Assembly (NCBI RefSeq): GCF_018613325.1
Contig: NZ_JAGGQJ010000003.1
Coordinates: forward strand, 1 to 64,000
DNA from: Bacillus sp. ISL-34
GTDB lineage: Bacteria > Bacillota > Bacilli > Bacillales > DSM-1321
DNA: 64,000 nucleotides
Direction of reading: 5' to 3'
A program made the position numbers and the translations under genes. Below the pieces are notes generated by a model. That model did not search any database. It was given only the letters and a program-made list of their open reading frames with translations, and was not told the origin of the DNA. Positions 44,442-54,050 of this stretch are shown here, piece by piece (positions within the stretch are counted from its first letter, which is position 1; every line of letters begins with the position of its first letter).

Positions 44442-45830
44442 ATGGTAAATAAAAAATGGGGTTTATTGATTTTGACCACATTCGTAATTGGAAATATGGT
44501 CGGCGGCGGAATTTTCATGCTCCCTGCTCAATTAGCACAGGTATCCAGTCCATTAGGGGCCACATTGGCATGGATTGTTACTGGACTGGGAGTTTTTCTA
44601 ATAGCTTTGGTGTTTGGTAACCTGGCAGTCCGGAAACCGGATTTGAAGGCTGGACCGCAAAGTTATGCTCAATCATTATTTAAATCTCCTGCAAAAGGAA
44701 GGGTTTCAGGGTATAGCATGGCTTGGGGCTATTGGGCTGCGAATTGGGCTGCGACAGCTTCTGTCATCATTTCATTTGCTGGTTACCTATCAACGTTTTT
44801 CCCGGTGATGCATAGTGCGAAAGTGATTTATACAGCGGGTTCGTTTCAACTTGAACTAGGTAAAGCATTAACGTTTGCCGTATGTTCCATTGCACTATGG
44901 GGGATTCAGGCAATCTTGGTAAGAAGTTTTAACAGTGCTGGGAAAATGAATCTTTTTGCTACAGTTACCAAAGTGCTTGGATTCTTATTTTTCATCATTA
45001 TCACGATATTCATCTTCGATACTTCCAATCTAGGAAACGGAGCTGAATTTTATGATAAGGCGGGTTCAGCCGTCTCTTTAGGTGATCAAGTGAATGCTGC
45101 TGCAATTTCAACATTATGGGCCTTTATCGGAATTGAAGCTGCCGTCATGCTTTCAAACCGTGCCAAGTCACAAAATGATGTAAAGAAAGCGACGATTCTT
45201 GGCTTACTTATCGCTGTTGCCATTTACATCGGCATTACTTTATTGACGATGGGAGCGATATCACAAGATGATTTGAAAATATCGCAAAAACCACTTGTTG
45301 ACGCACTACAAGCAGTAGTTGGTTCAAGCGGCACGTATATAATGGCTGCTCTTGCCGTCATTTCCTTATTGGGATCGACAATCGGATGGATTGTCGTTGC
45401 ATCTGAGGTTCCATACCAGGCAGCGAAATCGGATTTGTTTCCGGCCTATTTTGCGAAAGCAAACAAAAATGGCACACCCGTCCGTTCTATGACAATAACA
45501 AATATCATGACACAGATATTCTTATTCTCCACTATTTCTGGTACGATTTTGGAGGCTTATAAATTTTCTATGATCGTCGCTACACTCGCTTACTTGATCC
45601 CGTATCTTGCATCCGTTCTATATCAATTGAAATTGGTCATGACTGGGGAAACCTATGACATCATGAAAGGCTCAAGGGTACGTGATGGAATCATCACCAT
45701 CCTGGCGTTAATCTACTCGCTCTGGGTCATCAGGACAGGTACAGCCGATATGAATACATTCATACTTGGCATAGCCTTATATGTATTCGGAATCGTCTTA
45801 TACCCACTTTGGATGAGAAAAAAAGCATAA
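44442..45830 (+). CDS. APC-family basic amino acid/polyamine antiporter
   Basis: A 462-aa protein with about 12 membrane helices. The N-terminal GNMVGGGIFMLPAQLAQ is the substrate-binding unwound helix of the APA branch (ArcD/LysP/CadB-type exchangers), and GWIVVASEVPYQAAK is the conserved helix 8 block. Likely substrates are arginine, ornithine or lysine, by family. A strong terminator follows. Confidence 0.87.
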   Translation: MVNKKWGLLILTTFVIGNMVGGGIFMLPAQLAQVSSPLGATLAWIVTGLGVFLIALVFGNLAVRKPDLKAGPQSYAQSLFKSPAKGRVSGYSMAWGYWAANWAATASVIISFAGYLSTFFPVMHSAKVIYTAGSFQLELGKALTFAVCSIALWGIQAILVRSFNSAGKMNLFATVTKVLGFLFFIIITIFIFDTSNLGNGAEFYDKAGSAVSLGDQVNAAAISTLWAFIGIEAAVMLSNRAKSQNDVKKATILGLLIAVAIYIGITLLTMGAISQDDLKISQKPLVDALQAVVGSSGTYIMAALAVISLLGSTIGWIVVASEVPYQAAKSDLFPAYFAKANKNGTPVRSMTITNIMTQIFLFSTISGTILEAYKFSMIVATLAYLIPYLASVLYQLKLVMTGETYDIMKGSRVRDGIITILALIYSLWVIRTGTADMNTFILGIALYVFGIVLYPLWMRKKA

Positions 45831-45833
45831 ACT

Positions 45834-45874
45834 TAAACACCTTGGCATTAATAAGTGCCAAGGTGTTTTTTTAT
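45834..45874. terminator. bidirectional terminator antiporter / epimerase
   Basis: Perfect 12-bp stem AACACCTTGGCA (45836-45847)/TGCCAAGGTGTT (45856-45867) with T-runs. Confidence 0.85.
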
Positions 45875-46845
45875 ATATCCTTGATTGCCAATCTAGTTCT
45901 CAGCTGAACCGTTTCCCCTGATCTTAACTCCCTCAATCCAGTCAATTTTGGAGACAAATCCAAATTAGGAGCATTCGTTACCCATGTATATGGTTCAGGA
46001 CAGACGAACCCCTCCTGGTTGAACAATACCCAAAACTTAAAATGTTGATCGCCATGATAGATGACCTGTATGCCAGCCTGTTGGTCAGTGAGAATGCACT
46101 CGTTTTCGAGAGATCTTTCCTCATCATAGCCAAATAGATCATCAAACTGCCGGCCCTCCAAGCTAAAGCCGTTTTGGAGTTCCAATGTATTGGCCGTTTC
46201 ATGAATTGCACCAGTGGGCAATGACCTTTCATTCAACTCCCAATGTTTATTGACGGGAAGAGATATTCTGCAATCCTCCAATTTCCCCCCTGATCCAAAT
46301 GGAAAATTGAATACAGTATGATAACCTGCTCCCCAAGGAAAGGGTTCAATGTCCTTGTTCGTGATTTCCAATTGTATATCCAATGTTTCAGCCCTTAAAG
46401 ATAAAGACATATTCACAGTGATATTTTGTGGAAAGCTACCTTTTAAATCAAAATCTCTGCTTGAAAACTCAGTATTAATGACGATTTCTTCCCCATTCAC
46501 TTCCTTTTTGCAGACTTGCCAAGGCTTGTCATGTAAAAAACCATGAATATGATTGAATTTTTCCGTTTCATTGACCGGAAACCTATACACAGTCCCCTTA
46601 TATGTAAATTGGCCATCTTCAATTCGATTAGGAGGAAACAGGATTGGCATTCCGTATAAAATGGGAGCTTTTTTATACTCTTCCACACTAACCGGAGTTC
46701 GCAGCACCTCAATATCCATATGCTTGTACTTCAACGAAAGCAGATTGCTTCCTAAAGATGGCGCAAGTATCGCTTCCACTTTTTCATTGCCGAACTTTAT
46801 GGCCTTTTCATTTAAAAAAGTGATATCTTCTATGTAACCTGTCAC
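45871..46845 (-). CDS. aldose 1-epimerase-like protein
   Basis: A 324-aa galactose-mutarotase-fold protein. Typical residues appear: FNHIHGFLHD (His), GAGYHTVFNFPF (His), QFDDLFGYDE and CPEPYTWVTNAPN (Glu). It would interconvert sugar anomers; the sugar is unknown. It uses a GTG start after GGAGGAG. No sugar genes are adjacent. Confidence 0.87.
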   Translation of the reverse strand: MTGYIEDITFLNEKAIKFGNEKVEAILAPSLGSNLLSLKYKHMDIEVLRTPVSVEEYKKAPILYGMPILFPPNRIEDGQFTYKGTVYRFPVNETEKFNHIHGFLHDKPWQVCKKEVNGEEIVINTEFSSRDFDLKGSFPQNITVNMSLSLRAETLDIQLEITNKDIEPFPWGAGYHTVFNFPFGSGGKLEDCRISLPVNKHWELNERSLPTGAIHETANTLELQNGFSLEGRQFDDLFGYDEERSLENECILTDQQAGIQVIYHGDQHFKFWVLFNQEGFVCPEPYTWVTNAPNLDLSPKLTGLRELRSGETVQLRTRLAIKDI

Positions 46846-47032
46846 TTATTCTCCTCCTTTGACTTGAACATATATCCATCCTACTTCCACCGACCATTTT
46901 TTGCAACAAATGGAAAATATACTTCATTATAATATATTTGTGTTGGTAATCTAGCATTTTGCTTAGTTTGCTTTACTATTTTTCTCTTTTATCCTTTTCC
47001 ATAGCACCTAATCGACTTGTACCTTATTAAAT

Positions 47033-47066
47033 AAAAAAAAGGATGCCGTTACGGCATCCTTTTTTA
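47033..47066 (-). terminator. terminator of the yxcD-like pair
   Basis: Perfect stem GGATGCCGT (47041-47049)/ACGGCATCC (47051-47059) within A/T runs. Confidence 0.8.
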
Positions 47067-47067
47067 C

Positions 47068-47367
47068 TTATCTATTACTTTCATTTACTAAAGCCACTAT
47101 GCCTTCTTCATCATCCAGAACAAGTTCAATTCCCGAGTATGGATCTTTATTCATGTATTCATCAAGCCATAAGCGAAGCGCTTCTATCAAGTTGATGGTA
47201 ATTAACACTTGTTTCCGGCCATCGACGAACGCTTCCGCCGAAAAGCCATAATCATCATCATACATTAACTCCACTTCTACCTCATTAGGTTGTACCTGCT
47301 TTTTACGGGCAATGTAAACACAAACCGCATTGATGATATCCTGTTCGGAAATCCTTAGCCTCTCCAT
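47068..47367 (-). CDS. YxcD-like protein (DUF2653)
   Basis: A 99-aa soluble acidic protein, MERLRISEQDIINAVCVYIA with VEVELMYDDDYGFSAEAFVD. The pattern matches the DUF2653/YxcD family of Bacilli. It overlaps the upstream membrane protein gene by 13 bp, so the two are coupled. The function is unknown. Confidence 0.78.
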   Translation of the reverse strand: MERLRISEQDIINAVCVYIARKKQVQPNEVEVELMYDDDYGFSAEAFVDGRKQVLITINLIEALRLWLDEYMNKDPYSGIELVLDDEEGIVALVNESNR

Positions 47368-47792
47368 GGATTTGTATCCTCTTTCTTCTTCTTATCTTTG
47401 AAATATGTGAATATTTTACGGATTACAACGATCAATACCACAACCGCCAACACGTTGATTAATAGACCAAGTATAGAACCAAGCATTCCCATATTGGCGA
47501 ATAGGCTACCAAAAAGTAAACCTGCCAGTCCACCTAGCATAAGTCCTTTCATTAAGCCGCCTTTTGTGAATGTGTTTCCAGTCTTAGCTTTATTGGCAGT
47601 AGTAGCATCGGATTTCTTCGTTTCTTTATTTTGGAAATTCGAATTATTATTGGTGTTGCTGTTAAAGCTTCTTTTTCCGGACTTGTATCCCCTTGCATCG
47701 ACTGACTCCGTATGATCCTGGAATACATAAGTGCCGACTGGCGAGAATGCTAGTGTAATTGTAAGTAATGCAGCCATAAATTTTTTCATCAT
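47355..47792 (-). CDS. exported membrane protein with Tim44-like tail region
   Basis: A 145-aa protein with a signal peptide (cut near DARGYKSG), an Asn/Lys/Thr-rich linker (about 40-75) and a Gly-rich membrane domain (GLMKGLMLGGLAGLLFG, then a second helix about 105-125). Such proteins are often annotated as Tim44-domain membrane proteins in Bacilli. GGAGG lies before the ATG. Confidence 0.75.
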   Translation of the reverse strand: MMKKFMAALLTITLAFSPVGTYVFQDHTESVDARGYKSGKRSFNSNTNNNSNFQNKETKKSDATTANKAKTGNTFTKGGLMKGLMLGGLAGLLFGSLFANMGMLGSILGLLINVLAVVVLIVVIRKIFTYFKDKKKKEDTNPWRG

Positions 47793-47939
47793 GTTTTTTT
47801 GCCTCCGTTTAATAGTATGGAATGTTGTTTCATTATATCTTTACCCAGATTACTGAAAGTCCACATCACCTATCCTTGTTTAATCTTATAGTATATACGT
47901 TTAATTTCAAAATAAGTTTCATTTTTTTCGATTTTTTTC

Positions 47940-47974
47940 AAAAAAAAAAGGCAGGGGCATTTACTCCCCTGCCT
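47940..47974 (-). terminator. cwlO terminator
   Basis: Stem AGGCAGGGG/CCCCTGCCT (47949-47957/47966-47974) followed by nine Ts on the minus strand. Confidence 0.85.
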
Positions 47975-47987
47975 ACTTAAAGAACGA

Positions 47988-49367
47988 TTAGTTTACACGA
48001 ACTACACGTCCGTTGAATACACCTGCCCAATATCCGCTTTCCATATTGGCGATTGCAACACCTGTTGAACTTTGGGAACCGATAAATTTGCCGCCGCCGA
48101 CATAAATTCCGACATGCCCATCAGTTTTATAGGTATTGAAGAACACTAAATCTCCAGGTTGTATTTGACTCTTGGATACTTGACGTCCTGCATTTTTCAA
48201 TGCATCCGTACTGGCTGGAAGGTTCACACCAGCTTGTTTATAAGCCCATGCAACGAACCCTGAACAATCGAATAGACCGTTAGCGATATCGGATGCCGTT
48301 CTTCCGCCACCAAATTTATATGTGGAGTTACCGATATATTTATAACCTGCTGTAATGGCAGAGCCTGTATTTGCACTGCTTGGCTTGCTTGATGTTTCAG
48401 TTTTACTTGCTGCAGGTTTAGCAGCAGCACTGCTTTTAGATGAATTTGAAGATGATTCACCTTTAGAAGAACCTTTTGCCGACGATTCGCCTTTAGACGA
48501 ACTTGATGATTCTTCGCTAGAAGAGCTTGATGGTTCTTGGCTAGAAGAATTTGAAGAATTCACTTCTTCAGCAGCACGGTCAAGATCTGCTTTTTCTGAT
48601 GCCTTACGTTCTTCTTCTTTTTTGATATTTTCACGAATGGATGCTATTTGTGCTTCCAAACCAGCATCTTTATTTTCTAAAGATTGTTTTAGGGCCTCTG
48701 TTTCCGATTCTTTCTTTTCGATCTTAGCCTTCATATTGACAGTTTCAGCTTTTTGATCTTTAATTTGAGATTGCATGCCTTTAAGCTCTACTTCCATATC
48801 CTTAAGGCTTTGCAATTTTTTCTCAACGGTCGCTTGTTTTTTTTCTAAGTCAGCTTTATCCGCTTCCTGCTCGCTAAGGATTTGTTGGTCAGCTTCCACG
48901 ATAGTGGCTACCGCGCCAACACGGTTAACGAATTCACCAAAACTTTTAGAACCTAAAACAACTTCTAGGTACTCAACGTCCCCGCCGCTTTCTTGGAATG
49001 AAAGCGCGCGCTCTTTCAAGACTTCCTCGCGTTTTGCGATTCTTTCTTCCAAGGCTTTAATTTCTTTCTTTAAAGAATCTATGTCTTTTTCGGTGTCTTT
49101 AATTTCTTGTTTAGTATCTTTGATTTTTTGGTCATTTTCTTTCATTGCCGATTCGATCTGGGCAATTTGGGCATTCATTTTCGTTTGTTCTTTTTTCAAT
49201 TCCTGAATAACTTGTTCTGCCTCTGAAATATCTGATTGTACTCCTGTACGTTGCGATTGAATATTCGTGATAGATTCTTCAGCTTTTACAGACGGTATGG
49301 CAAAAGCGCTTCCTAATCCAAGCATAATTGTCGTGTTCAATACGATAAGTTTTTTCTTCAAACTCAT
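47988..49367 (-). CDS. cwlO: D,L-endopeptidase CwlO-like (coiled coil + NlpC/P60)
   Basis: A secreted peptidoglycan hydrolase of 459 aa that cuts D-Glu-m-DAP bonds for wall elongation. Order: signal peptide (1-30), long coiled coil (about 30-245, with ESGGDVEYLEVVLGSKSFGEF), Ser-rich linker (about 255-335), NlpC/P60 domain with catalytic FDCSGFVAW and GHVGIYVG. Architecture and length match B. subtilis CwlO (473 aa), which is activated by FtsEX and controlled by WalRK. I chose ATG 49367; a longer frame lacks a signal peptide start. Confidence 0.93.
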   Translation of the reverse strand: MSLKKKLIVLNTTIMLGLGSAFAIPSVKAEESITNIQSQRTGVQSDISEAEQVIQELKKEQTKMNAQIAQIESAMKENDQKIKDTKQEIKDTEKDIDSLKKEIKALEERIAKREEVLKERALSFQESGGDVEYLEVVLGSKSFGEFVNRVGAVATIVEADQQILSEQEADKADLEKKQATVEKKLQSLKDMEVELKGMQSQIKDQKAETVNMKAKIEKKESETEALKQSLENKDAGLEAQIASIRENIKKEEERKASEKADLDRAAEEVNSSNSSSQEPSSSSSEESSSSSKGESSAKGSSKGESSSNSSKSSAAAKPAASKTETSSKPSSANTGSAITAGYKYIGNSTYKFGGGRTASDIANGLFDCSGFVAWAYKQAGVNLPASTDALKNAGRQVSKSQIQPGDLVFFNTYKTDGHVGIYVGGGKFIGSQSSTGVAIANMESGYWAGVFNGRVVRVN

Positions 49368-49406
49368 TTCCCCTGCTTTCCTCCCCTTGCATTTCCATCG
49401 ACCCAC

Positions 49407-49833
49407 TTCTTTTTCTCTATGAAAAATACTTAGTCAAAATAAATTGCTGGGAACTCTTCTCTATTTTTTTTACTCTTTATGTAATCTTCTAAGGTTGAGA
49501 TAATATTAAATACATTTCTTAAACTCTACTATGTTTTCATCTAAGTCGTAGTATATCATCAGATTTTGTCAAATACGTAATAACAATATTACATTTATAT
49601 TTCAATTTTAACATTAACCATAAAAATTCGACTTTTTCACGTGATAAAACATCCAATATCTTACATAACCACCTTCGTATTTTGATGCAAGACTTTCTAT
49701 CTAGTGTTTAGCACCAAGGGACCATAGACTATTGGCAGGCAAAAACCAACCACTTGCAAATGCATGGAAGCCCTCTTGTAACAGATTGCAGCCCTTTTAC
49801 CTTGCATACAGGAAGGTACGCTTGCGTCCCCAT
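49407..49833. other. cwlO upstream region with unexplained GC-richer block
   Basis: A minus-strand TATACT near 49549-49554 could be the cwlO -10, giving a leader near 180 bases; no exact WalR box (TGTWAH-N5-TGTWAH) is found. At about 49700-49830 a GC-richer stretch contains ACCTT/AAGGT (49811-49815 region) and ACGC/GCGT small repeats but no convincing gene or RNA family. Confidence 0.35.
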
Positions 49834-49860
49834 TAAAAAAACCGCTCATTAGCGGTTTTT
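49834..49860 (-). terminator. sulfate operon terminator
   Basis: Stem AACCGCT/AGCGGTT (49840-49846/49851-49857) followed by seven Ts on the minus strand, 22 bases after the cysA stop. Confidence 0.8.
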
Positions 49861-49881
49861 CCGTCAATATTCGACTCACCC

Positions 49882-50946
49882 TTAAATTCCAGCCATAAAG
49901 TCGACAAAAACTTTCAATTCTTTTGGTCGGACGAATACCCTTTCCCCTTTGCTTATTTTCAGATTCAAATATTGTTCTTTCATCAGTTCGATTTCCAGCG
50001 GTTCATTTGTATCCTGACGAAAGACTTCTATCCGGACAATAGGGCCAATTGTATGGATGTGGTCAATTATGGATGCGATCGAATCCTTTTCTGATGGTTC
50101 TCTTTCTATGATAAAGTTATGATTCCTTACATAACCAGTACCCGCTCCATCTTCACTGCCCTGGGCATTCATTTCTACATTACCAGTAACCAATTTCCCT
50201 TGATGGACATTTCCCTTGAAAAGATTGACACTGCCGAGAAAATCATAAACGAATGGATTTTCAGGGTGATCATATACTTCTTCAGGTGTTCCAATCTGTT
50301 CAATTTTCCCTTCATTCATGATTACGACCCGATCAGCGACATCCATCGCCTCTTCTTGATCATGCGTCACGAACACACTCGTAACATTGAATTCATCGTG
50401 AAGTCTTCTTAGCCAACGCCGAAGTTCTTTGCGAACCTTGGCATCCAATGCCCCGAATGGTTCATCAAGCAAAAGGATATTCGGTTCAACGGCAAGTGCC
50501 CTTGCCAATGCGACACGCTGGCGCTGGCCGCCTGATAATTGCGATGGATAACGATCTTTATATCCTTCCAGCTTGACGAGTTGAAGCAATTCGGTAACCT
50601 TTTGTGCAATAACTTCTTTACTGGGCCTTATTTTTCTAGGTCGGACCTTTAATCCATAGGCAATATTATCAAAAATGGTCATATTACGAAAAAGGGCATA
50701 ATGCTGAAAGACGAAACCCACATTTCGATCTTTTACATTTTTATGCGTGTAATTCTCTTCATTAAAAAGGATCTTTCCGTTCTCTGCCTGTTCAAGACCC
50801 GCGATGATACGCAGTAATGACGTTTTTCCCGATCCTGAAGGGCCAAGAAGGGCGACAAGTTCACCGCTCTTTATTTCCAAATCGATGTTTTGGAGTGCTT
50901 GATAGGCCCCATAATATTTTGTAACATTTTCGATGATGATACTCAT
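49882..50946 (-). CDS. cysA: sulfate/thiosulfate ABC transporter ATP-binding protein
   Basis: A 354-aa ATPase: Walker [10 protein letters not shown], signature [15 protein letters not shown], Walker [13 protein letters not shown], switch His in [14 protein letters not shown]-terminal TOBE-like regulatory domain follows ([10 protein letters not shown]). It is the last gene of sbp-cysT-cysW-cysA and energises uptake through CysT/CysW. Confidence 0.94.
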   Translation of the reverse strand: MSIIIENVTKYYGAYQALQNIDLEIKSGELVALLGPSGSGKTSLLRIIAGLEQAENGKILFNEENYTHKNVKDRNVGFVFQHYALFRNMTIFDNIAYGLKVRPRKIRPSKEVIAQKVTELLQLVKLEGYKDRYPSQLSGGQRQRVALARALAVEPNILLLDEPFGALDAKVRKELRRWLRRLHDEFNVTSVFVTHDQEEAMDVADRVVIMNEGKIEQIGTPEEVYDHPENPFVYDFLGSVNLFKGNVHQGKLVTGNVEMNAQGSEDGAGTGYVRNHNFIIEREPSEKDSIASIIDHIHTIGPIVRIEVFRQDTNEPLEIELMKEQYLNLKISKGERVFVRPKELKVFVDFMAGI

Positions 50947-50956
50947 TTCATTCCTC

Positions 50957-51844
50957 CTAACTCGCTTTGGTTGATTTAAAGTCAGTTTTCCATTCTATGA
51001 AGCTTTTAATGATCAAGGTTATGATTGCAAAAATGGACATCAGGGATGCAACGGCAAAAGCGGCCGAAAATTGATATTCATTGTATAAAATTTCAATATG
51101 AAGCGGCATCGTATTGGTCATGCCCCGTATATGGCCCGATACGACCGATACAGCTCCAAACTCCCCGATTATCCTTGCATTGCAAAGGATGACTCCATAT
51201 AGAAGTCCCCATTTTATATTAGGAAGCGTCACATACCAAAATGTCTTGAACCCTCCCGCACCCAGCGTGAGTGAGGCCTCTTCTTCAGACGTTCCCTGAC
51301 TTTGCATGAGCGGGATCAATTCGCGCGCAATGAATGGGAAGGTAATGAAAATGGAGGCGATGACAATCCCTGGTATAGAAAAGATCACTTTAATGTCAAG
51401 AAATTGCAGCAGTGGACCAAGTGTTCCATGTAAGCCAAACAGAAGGACAAAAATCAGCCCAGCAATGACGGGTGAAACGGAAAAAGGCAAATCTATCAAT
51501 GTTATTAAGAAGTTTTTTCCCTTAAAATCATATTTTGTTATGGTCCACGCGGCAACCACTCCAAATATGGCATTGAGTGGCAAGGTGATGAGGACAACGA
51601 TCAATGTTAACTTAATCGCAGCCACGGCATCAGGATGGGCAATGGCAGCAAAATAAGCTTCGGCACCTTTTTCTAAGGCCTTTACAAAGATTGCGATTAA
51701 TGGGACAACTAAAAACAAAGTGAGAAATAGCAATACAATGGAAATAAGGACCCACTGTATGGATTTAGGCTCTTTCGTTGCGTTTCCCGTAATAATGACC
51801 GGGTGATTCGCTTTTGCAACCACTGAATTATCATGTTCCATCAT
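50957..51844 (-). CDS. cysW: sulfate ABC transporter permease CysW
   Basis: A 295-aa permease with six helices. Its EAA loop reads [30 protein letters not shown] and [20 protein letters not shown] are typical CysW blocks. AGGAGGG precedes tandem ATGs, of which either could start. Confidence 0.94.
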   Translation of the reverse strand: MMEHDNSVVAKANHPVIITGNATKEPKSIQWVLISIVLLFLTLFLVVPLIAIFVKALEKGAEAYFAAIAHPDAVAAIKLTLIVVLITLPLNAIFGVVAAWTITKYDFKGKNFLITLIDLPFSVSPVIAGLIFVLLFGLHGTLGPLLQFLDIKVIFSIPGIVIASIFITFPFIARELIPLMQSQGTSEEEASLTLGAGGFKTFWYVTLPNIKWGLLYGVILCNARIIGEFGAVSVVSGHIRGMTNTMPLHIEILYNEYQFSAAFAVASLMSIFAIITLIIKSFIEWKTDFKSTKAS

Positions 51845-51851
51845 ATCCCTC

Positions 51852-52691
51852 CTATTTCCCTGAAAATCTTTTGCCGGTCCACCATTGTAAGATATTGATG
51901 GTAAACAAAATTATAAATGTAATGATGAGCATGACGGCTGCAACAGCTGTTGCACCTTCATAATCATACTGTTCAAGCTTTGTCATGATGATCAGCGGTG
52001 AAATCTCCGTTTTAAACGGCATATTTCCGGCAATGAAGACAACGGATCCATACTCTCCAAGTGCCCTCGCAAAAGAAAGTGCAAAACCCGTCAATATCGC
52101 TGGAATCAATTCCGGAAAGATAATTTTAATGAATGTCTGCATTCGATTAGCCCCTAAAGAGGCAGATGCTTCTTCCATCCCTTTTTCAATATTTTCAAGC
52201 ACCGGTTGAACCATCCGCACTACGAATGGCAGACCGATAAATATAAGGGAGATGATGATCCCTGCGGGAGTGAAAGCGACTTTAAAGCTGAAAAATTGTC
52301 CGATCCATCCGTTCGGTGAGTACAAGGTGGTCAACGTAATTCCTGCCACGGCAGTCGGGAGGGCAAAAGGCAAATCAACCAGTCCATCGATGATCCGTTT
52401 GCCGGGAAACTCATAACGAGTAAGCACCCAGGCAATTAACACACCAAAAACCGCGTTCACAAAGGCCGCAGTTAACGCTGTCATGAAACTCAATTTATAA
52501 GAAGCGAGAACCCTTGGTTCAGTTACGGTCGCCCAAAAATCCTGGAACCCCATTGAAAATGTGTTTAGAAAAACCATCGATAACGGGATCAATACGATGA
52601 TGGAGAGATACAGCAGCGTAAAACCCATCGTCAACCCGAAACCGGGTATGGTCCTCTTTTTCGTCTGTTTGCCTTCAGTCACTATATTCAT
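51852..52691 (-). CDS. cysT: sulfate ABC transporter permease CysT
   Basis: A 279-aa permease with six helices. The EAA loop is MEEASASLGANRMQTFIKIIF, and LPTAVAGITLTTLYSPNGWIG plus GEYGSVVFIAGNMPFKTEI are CysT signatures. It lies 7 bases before cysW, so the subunits are made together. Confidence 0.94.
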   Translation of the reverse strand: MNIVTEGKQTKKRTIPGFGLTMGFTLLYLSIIVLIPLSMVFLNTFSMGFQDFWATVTEPRVLASYKLSFMTALTAAFVNAVFGVLIAWVLTRYEFPGKRIIDGLVDLPFALPTAVAGITLTTLYSPNGWIGQFFSFKVAFTPAGIIISLIFIGLPFVVRMVQPVLENIEKGMEEASASLGANRMQTFIKIIFPELIPAILTGFALSFARALGEYGSVVFIAGNMPFKTEISPLIIMTKLEQYDYEGATAVAAVMLIITFIILFTINILQWWTGKRFSGK

Positions 52692-52759
52692 CGCTTCTCC
52701 TCAGCCCTTTTATCTGATTTATGAAGGAGAAGATGTTAAAGCCATCTTCTCCTTCATGC

Positions 52760-53788
52760 TTATTGCGGTTGATAAATCTCGTCAAATGTGCCACCATCAT
52801 TAAAATGTGTTTCCTGTGCTTTTTTCCAACCTCCAAACGTATCATCAACAGTCACCATATCGATATTGGCAAATTGGCCTTCATATTCAGCGAGAACCTT
52901 CTCATCCCTTGGGCGATAGAAGTTTTTCGCGGCAATTTCCTGACCGGCATCCGTATAGAGGTATTCCAGGTAGGCTTCAGCCACTTCCTTTGTTCCTTTT
53001 TTCTCGACCACCTCATCGACAACAGCTACCGGTGGCTCTGCCAATATACTGATTGAAGGATTGACGATTTCATATTTGTCATTACCGAATTCTTCCAGTG
53101 TTAAATAGGCTTCATTCTCCCAAGCGATTAGTACGTCACCAATTCCCCTTTCCACAAAAGTGGTCGTTGCACCGCGGGCCCCTGAATCCAGGACTTCAAC
53201 ATTCTGATAAAGTTTTTTCATGAAATCCTTCACTTTTGTTTCGTCATTATCGAAATTCTTCTCCGCATAAGCCCAGGCAGCCAGGTAATTCCACCTTGCC
53301 CCTCCGCTTGTCTTTGGATTTGGCGTAATGACTGACATATCCTTTTTAATCAAATCATCCCAATCTTTAATGCCTTTAGGGTTTTCTTTTTTCACCAAAA
53401 ACACAATGGTTGATGTGTATGGTGTCGAGTTCTCCGGTAAACGTTTTTGCCAATCCTTCGCTAATAGGTTACTAGCTTCATAAATGGCATCAATATCATA
53501 AGCCAATGCCAATGTAACGACATCCGCCTCCAATCCATCAATAACTGCCCTGCCCTGTTTACCAGATCCGCCATGTGATTGTTGAATCGTTACATCCTGA
53601 CCGGATTCTTCTTTCCAGTGCTTCACGAACGCTTCATTGAATTCCTGGTACAATTCCCTTGTCGGATCATATGACACATTCAAAAGCTCGACTGACTTTG
53701 ATGTCCCGTCCCCTTTCGTTTTTTCCGAGTTGCATCCCGCAATTACACCGAATGCTAAAATCAAACTTATCAACATTAGCTTTTTCAT
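52760..53788 (-). CDS. sbp: sulfate-binding lipoprotein
   Basis: A 342-aa periplasmic-type binding protein anchored by lipobox IAGC (Cys19). Family blocks are [37 protein letters not shown] and [24 protein letters not shown] (read as two parts), which line the sulfate site. It is first in the operon and follows a short leader with a terminator hairpin. Confidence 0.95.
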   Translation of the reverse strand: MKKLMLISLILAFGVIAGCNSEKTKGDGTSKSVELLNVSYDPTRELYQEFNEAFVKHWKEESGQDVTIQQSHGGSGKQGRAVIDGLEADVVTLALAYDIDAIYEASNLLAKDWQKRLPENSTPYTSTIVFLVKKENPKGIKDWDDLIKKDMSVITPNPKTSGGARWNYLAAWAYAEKNFDNDETKVKDFMKKLYQNVEVLDSGARGATTTFVERGIGDVLIAWENEAYLTLEEFGNDKYEIVNPSISILAEPPVAVVDEVVEKKGTKEVAEAYLEYLYTDAGQEIAAKNFYRPRDEKVLAEYEGQFANIDMVTVDDTFGGWKKAQETHFNDGGTFDEIYQPQ

Positions 53789-53809
53789 GAGCTTCCCCCT
53801 TTTTTTACA

Positions 53810-53861
53810 ACAAAAAAAGGCATGCTATTTCCCATCTAATATTCAGGAGATAGTATGCCTT
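53810..53861 (-). promoter_or_regulatory. intrinsic-terminator hairpin in the sulfate operon leader
   Basis: Arms AAGGCAT-x-CTAT-x-TCC and GGGA-x-ATAG-x-ATGCCTT (53817-53861) are followed by seven Ts, 22 bases before sbp and about 30 bases after the predicted transcript start. Its position points to transcription attenuation of the operon; no known aptamer precedes it. Confidence 0.65.
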
Positions 53862-53899
53862 CAGTTCTCTGATCAGCAAGTATTGTTTTGTATATCATT

Positions 53900-53935
53900 A
53901 CCATAAAACAAAGTTAACCTAGTTGTCAACTAGGT
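53900..53935 (-). promoter_or_regulatory. sulfate operon promoter with 19-bp palindrome
   Basis: ACCTAGTTG-T-CAACTAGGT (53917-53935) is a perfect palindrome with a central base, and it contains the minus-strand -35 TTGACA (53924-53929). TATGGT (53900-53905) follows after 18 bases. A repressor bound there would block RNA polymerase; a sulfur regulator of the CymR kind is a guess. Confidence 0.65.
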
Positions 53936-53995
53936 ATTGCATGTCCTTTTATTTAAATTCATTCACGTTTTGCAAATCAAAGTATTTACCAAACG

Positions 53996-54034
53996 AAAAG
54001 GGCTCGATCCAACGGTGAGATCGAGCCCTTTTTA
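53996..54034. terminator. terminator of the kyn operon
   Basis: Perfect 10-bp stem GGGCTCGATC (54000-54009)/GATCGAGCCC (54019-54028), T-rich on both sides, 17 bases after the nadD-like stop. Confidence 0.85.
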
Positions 54035-54050
54035 ACCTGGCTAACGCTTA

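Noticed and set aside
49540..49620. WalR box in the cwlO promoter
   Set aside because: TGTAAT and TGTTAT occur close together but with 2-base rather than 5-base spacing.
49720..49830. c-di-GMP or c-di-AMP riboswitch upstream of cwlO
   Set aside because: GGACGCAAGCG superficially recalls the c-di-GMP motif, but the remaining conserved blocks and their order are missing.
49697..49879. 60-codon minus-strand frame
   Set aside because: It begins inside the cysA terminator region, runs through the hairpin and has no ribosome binding site.
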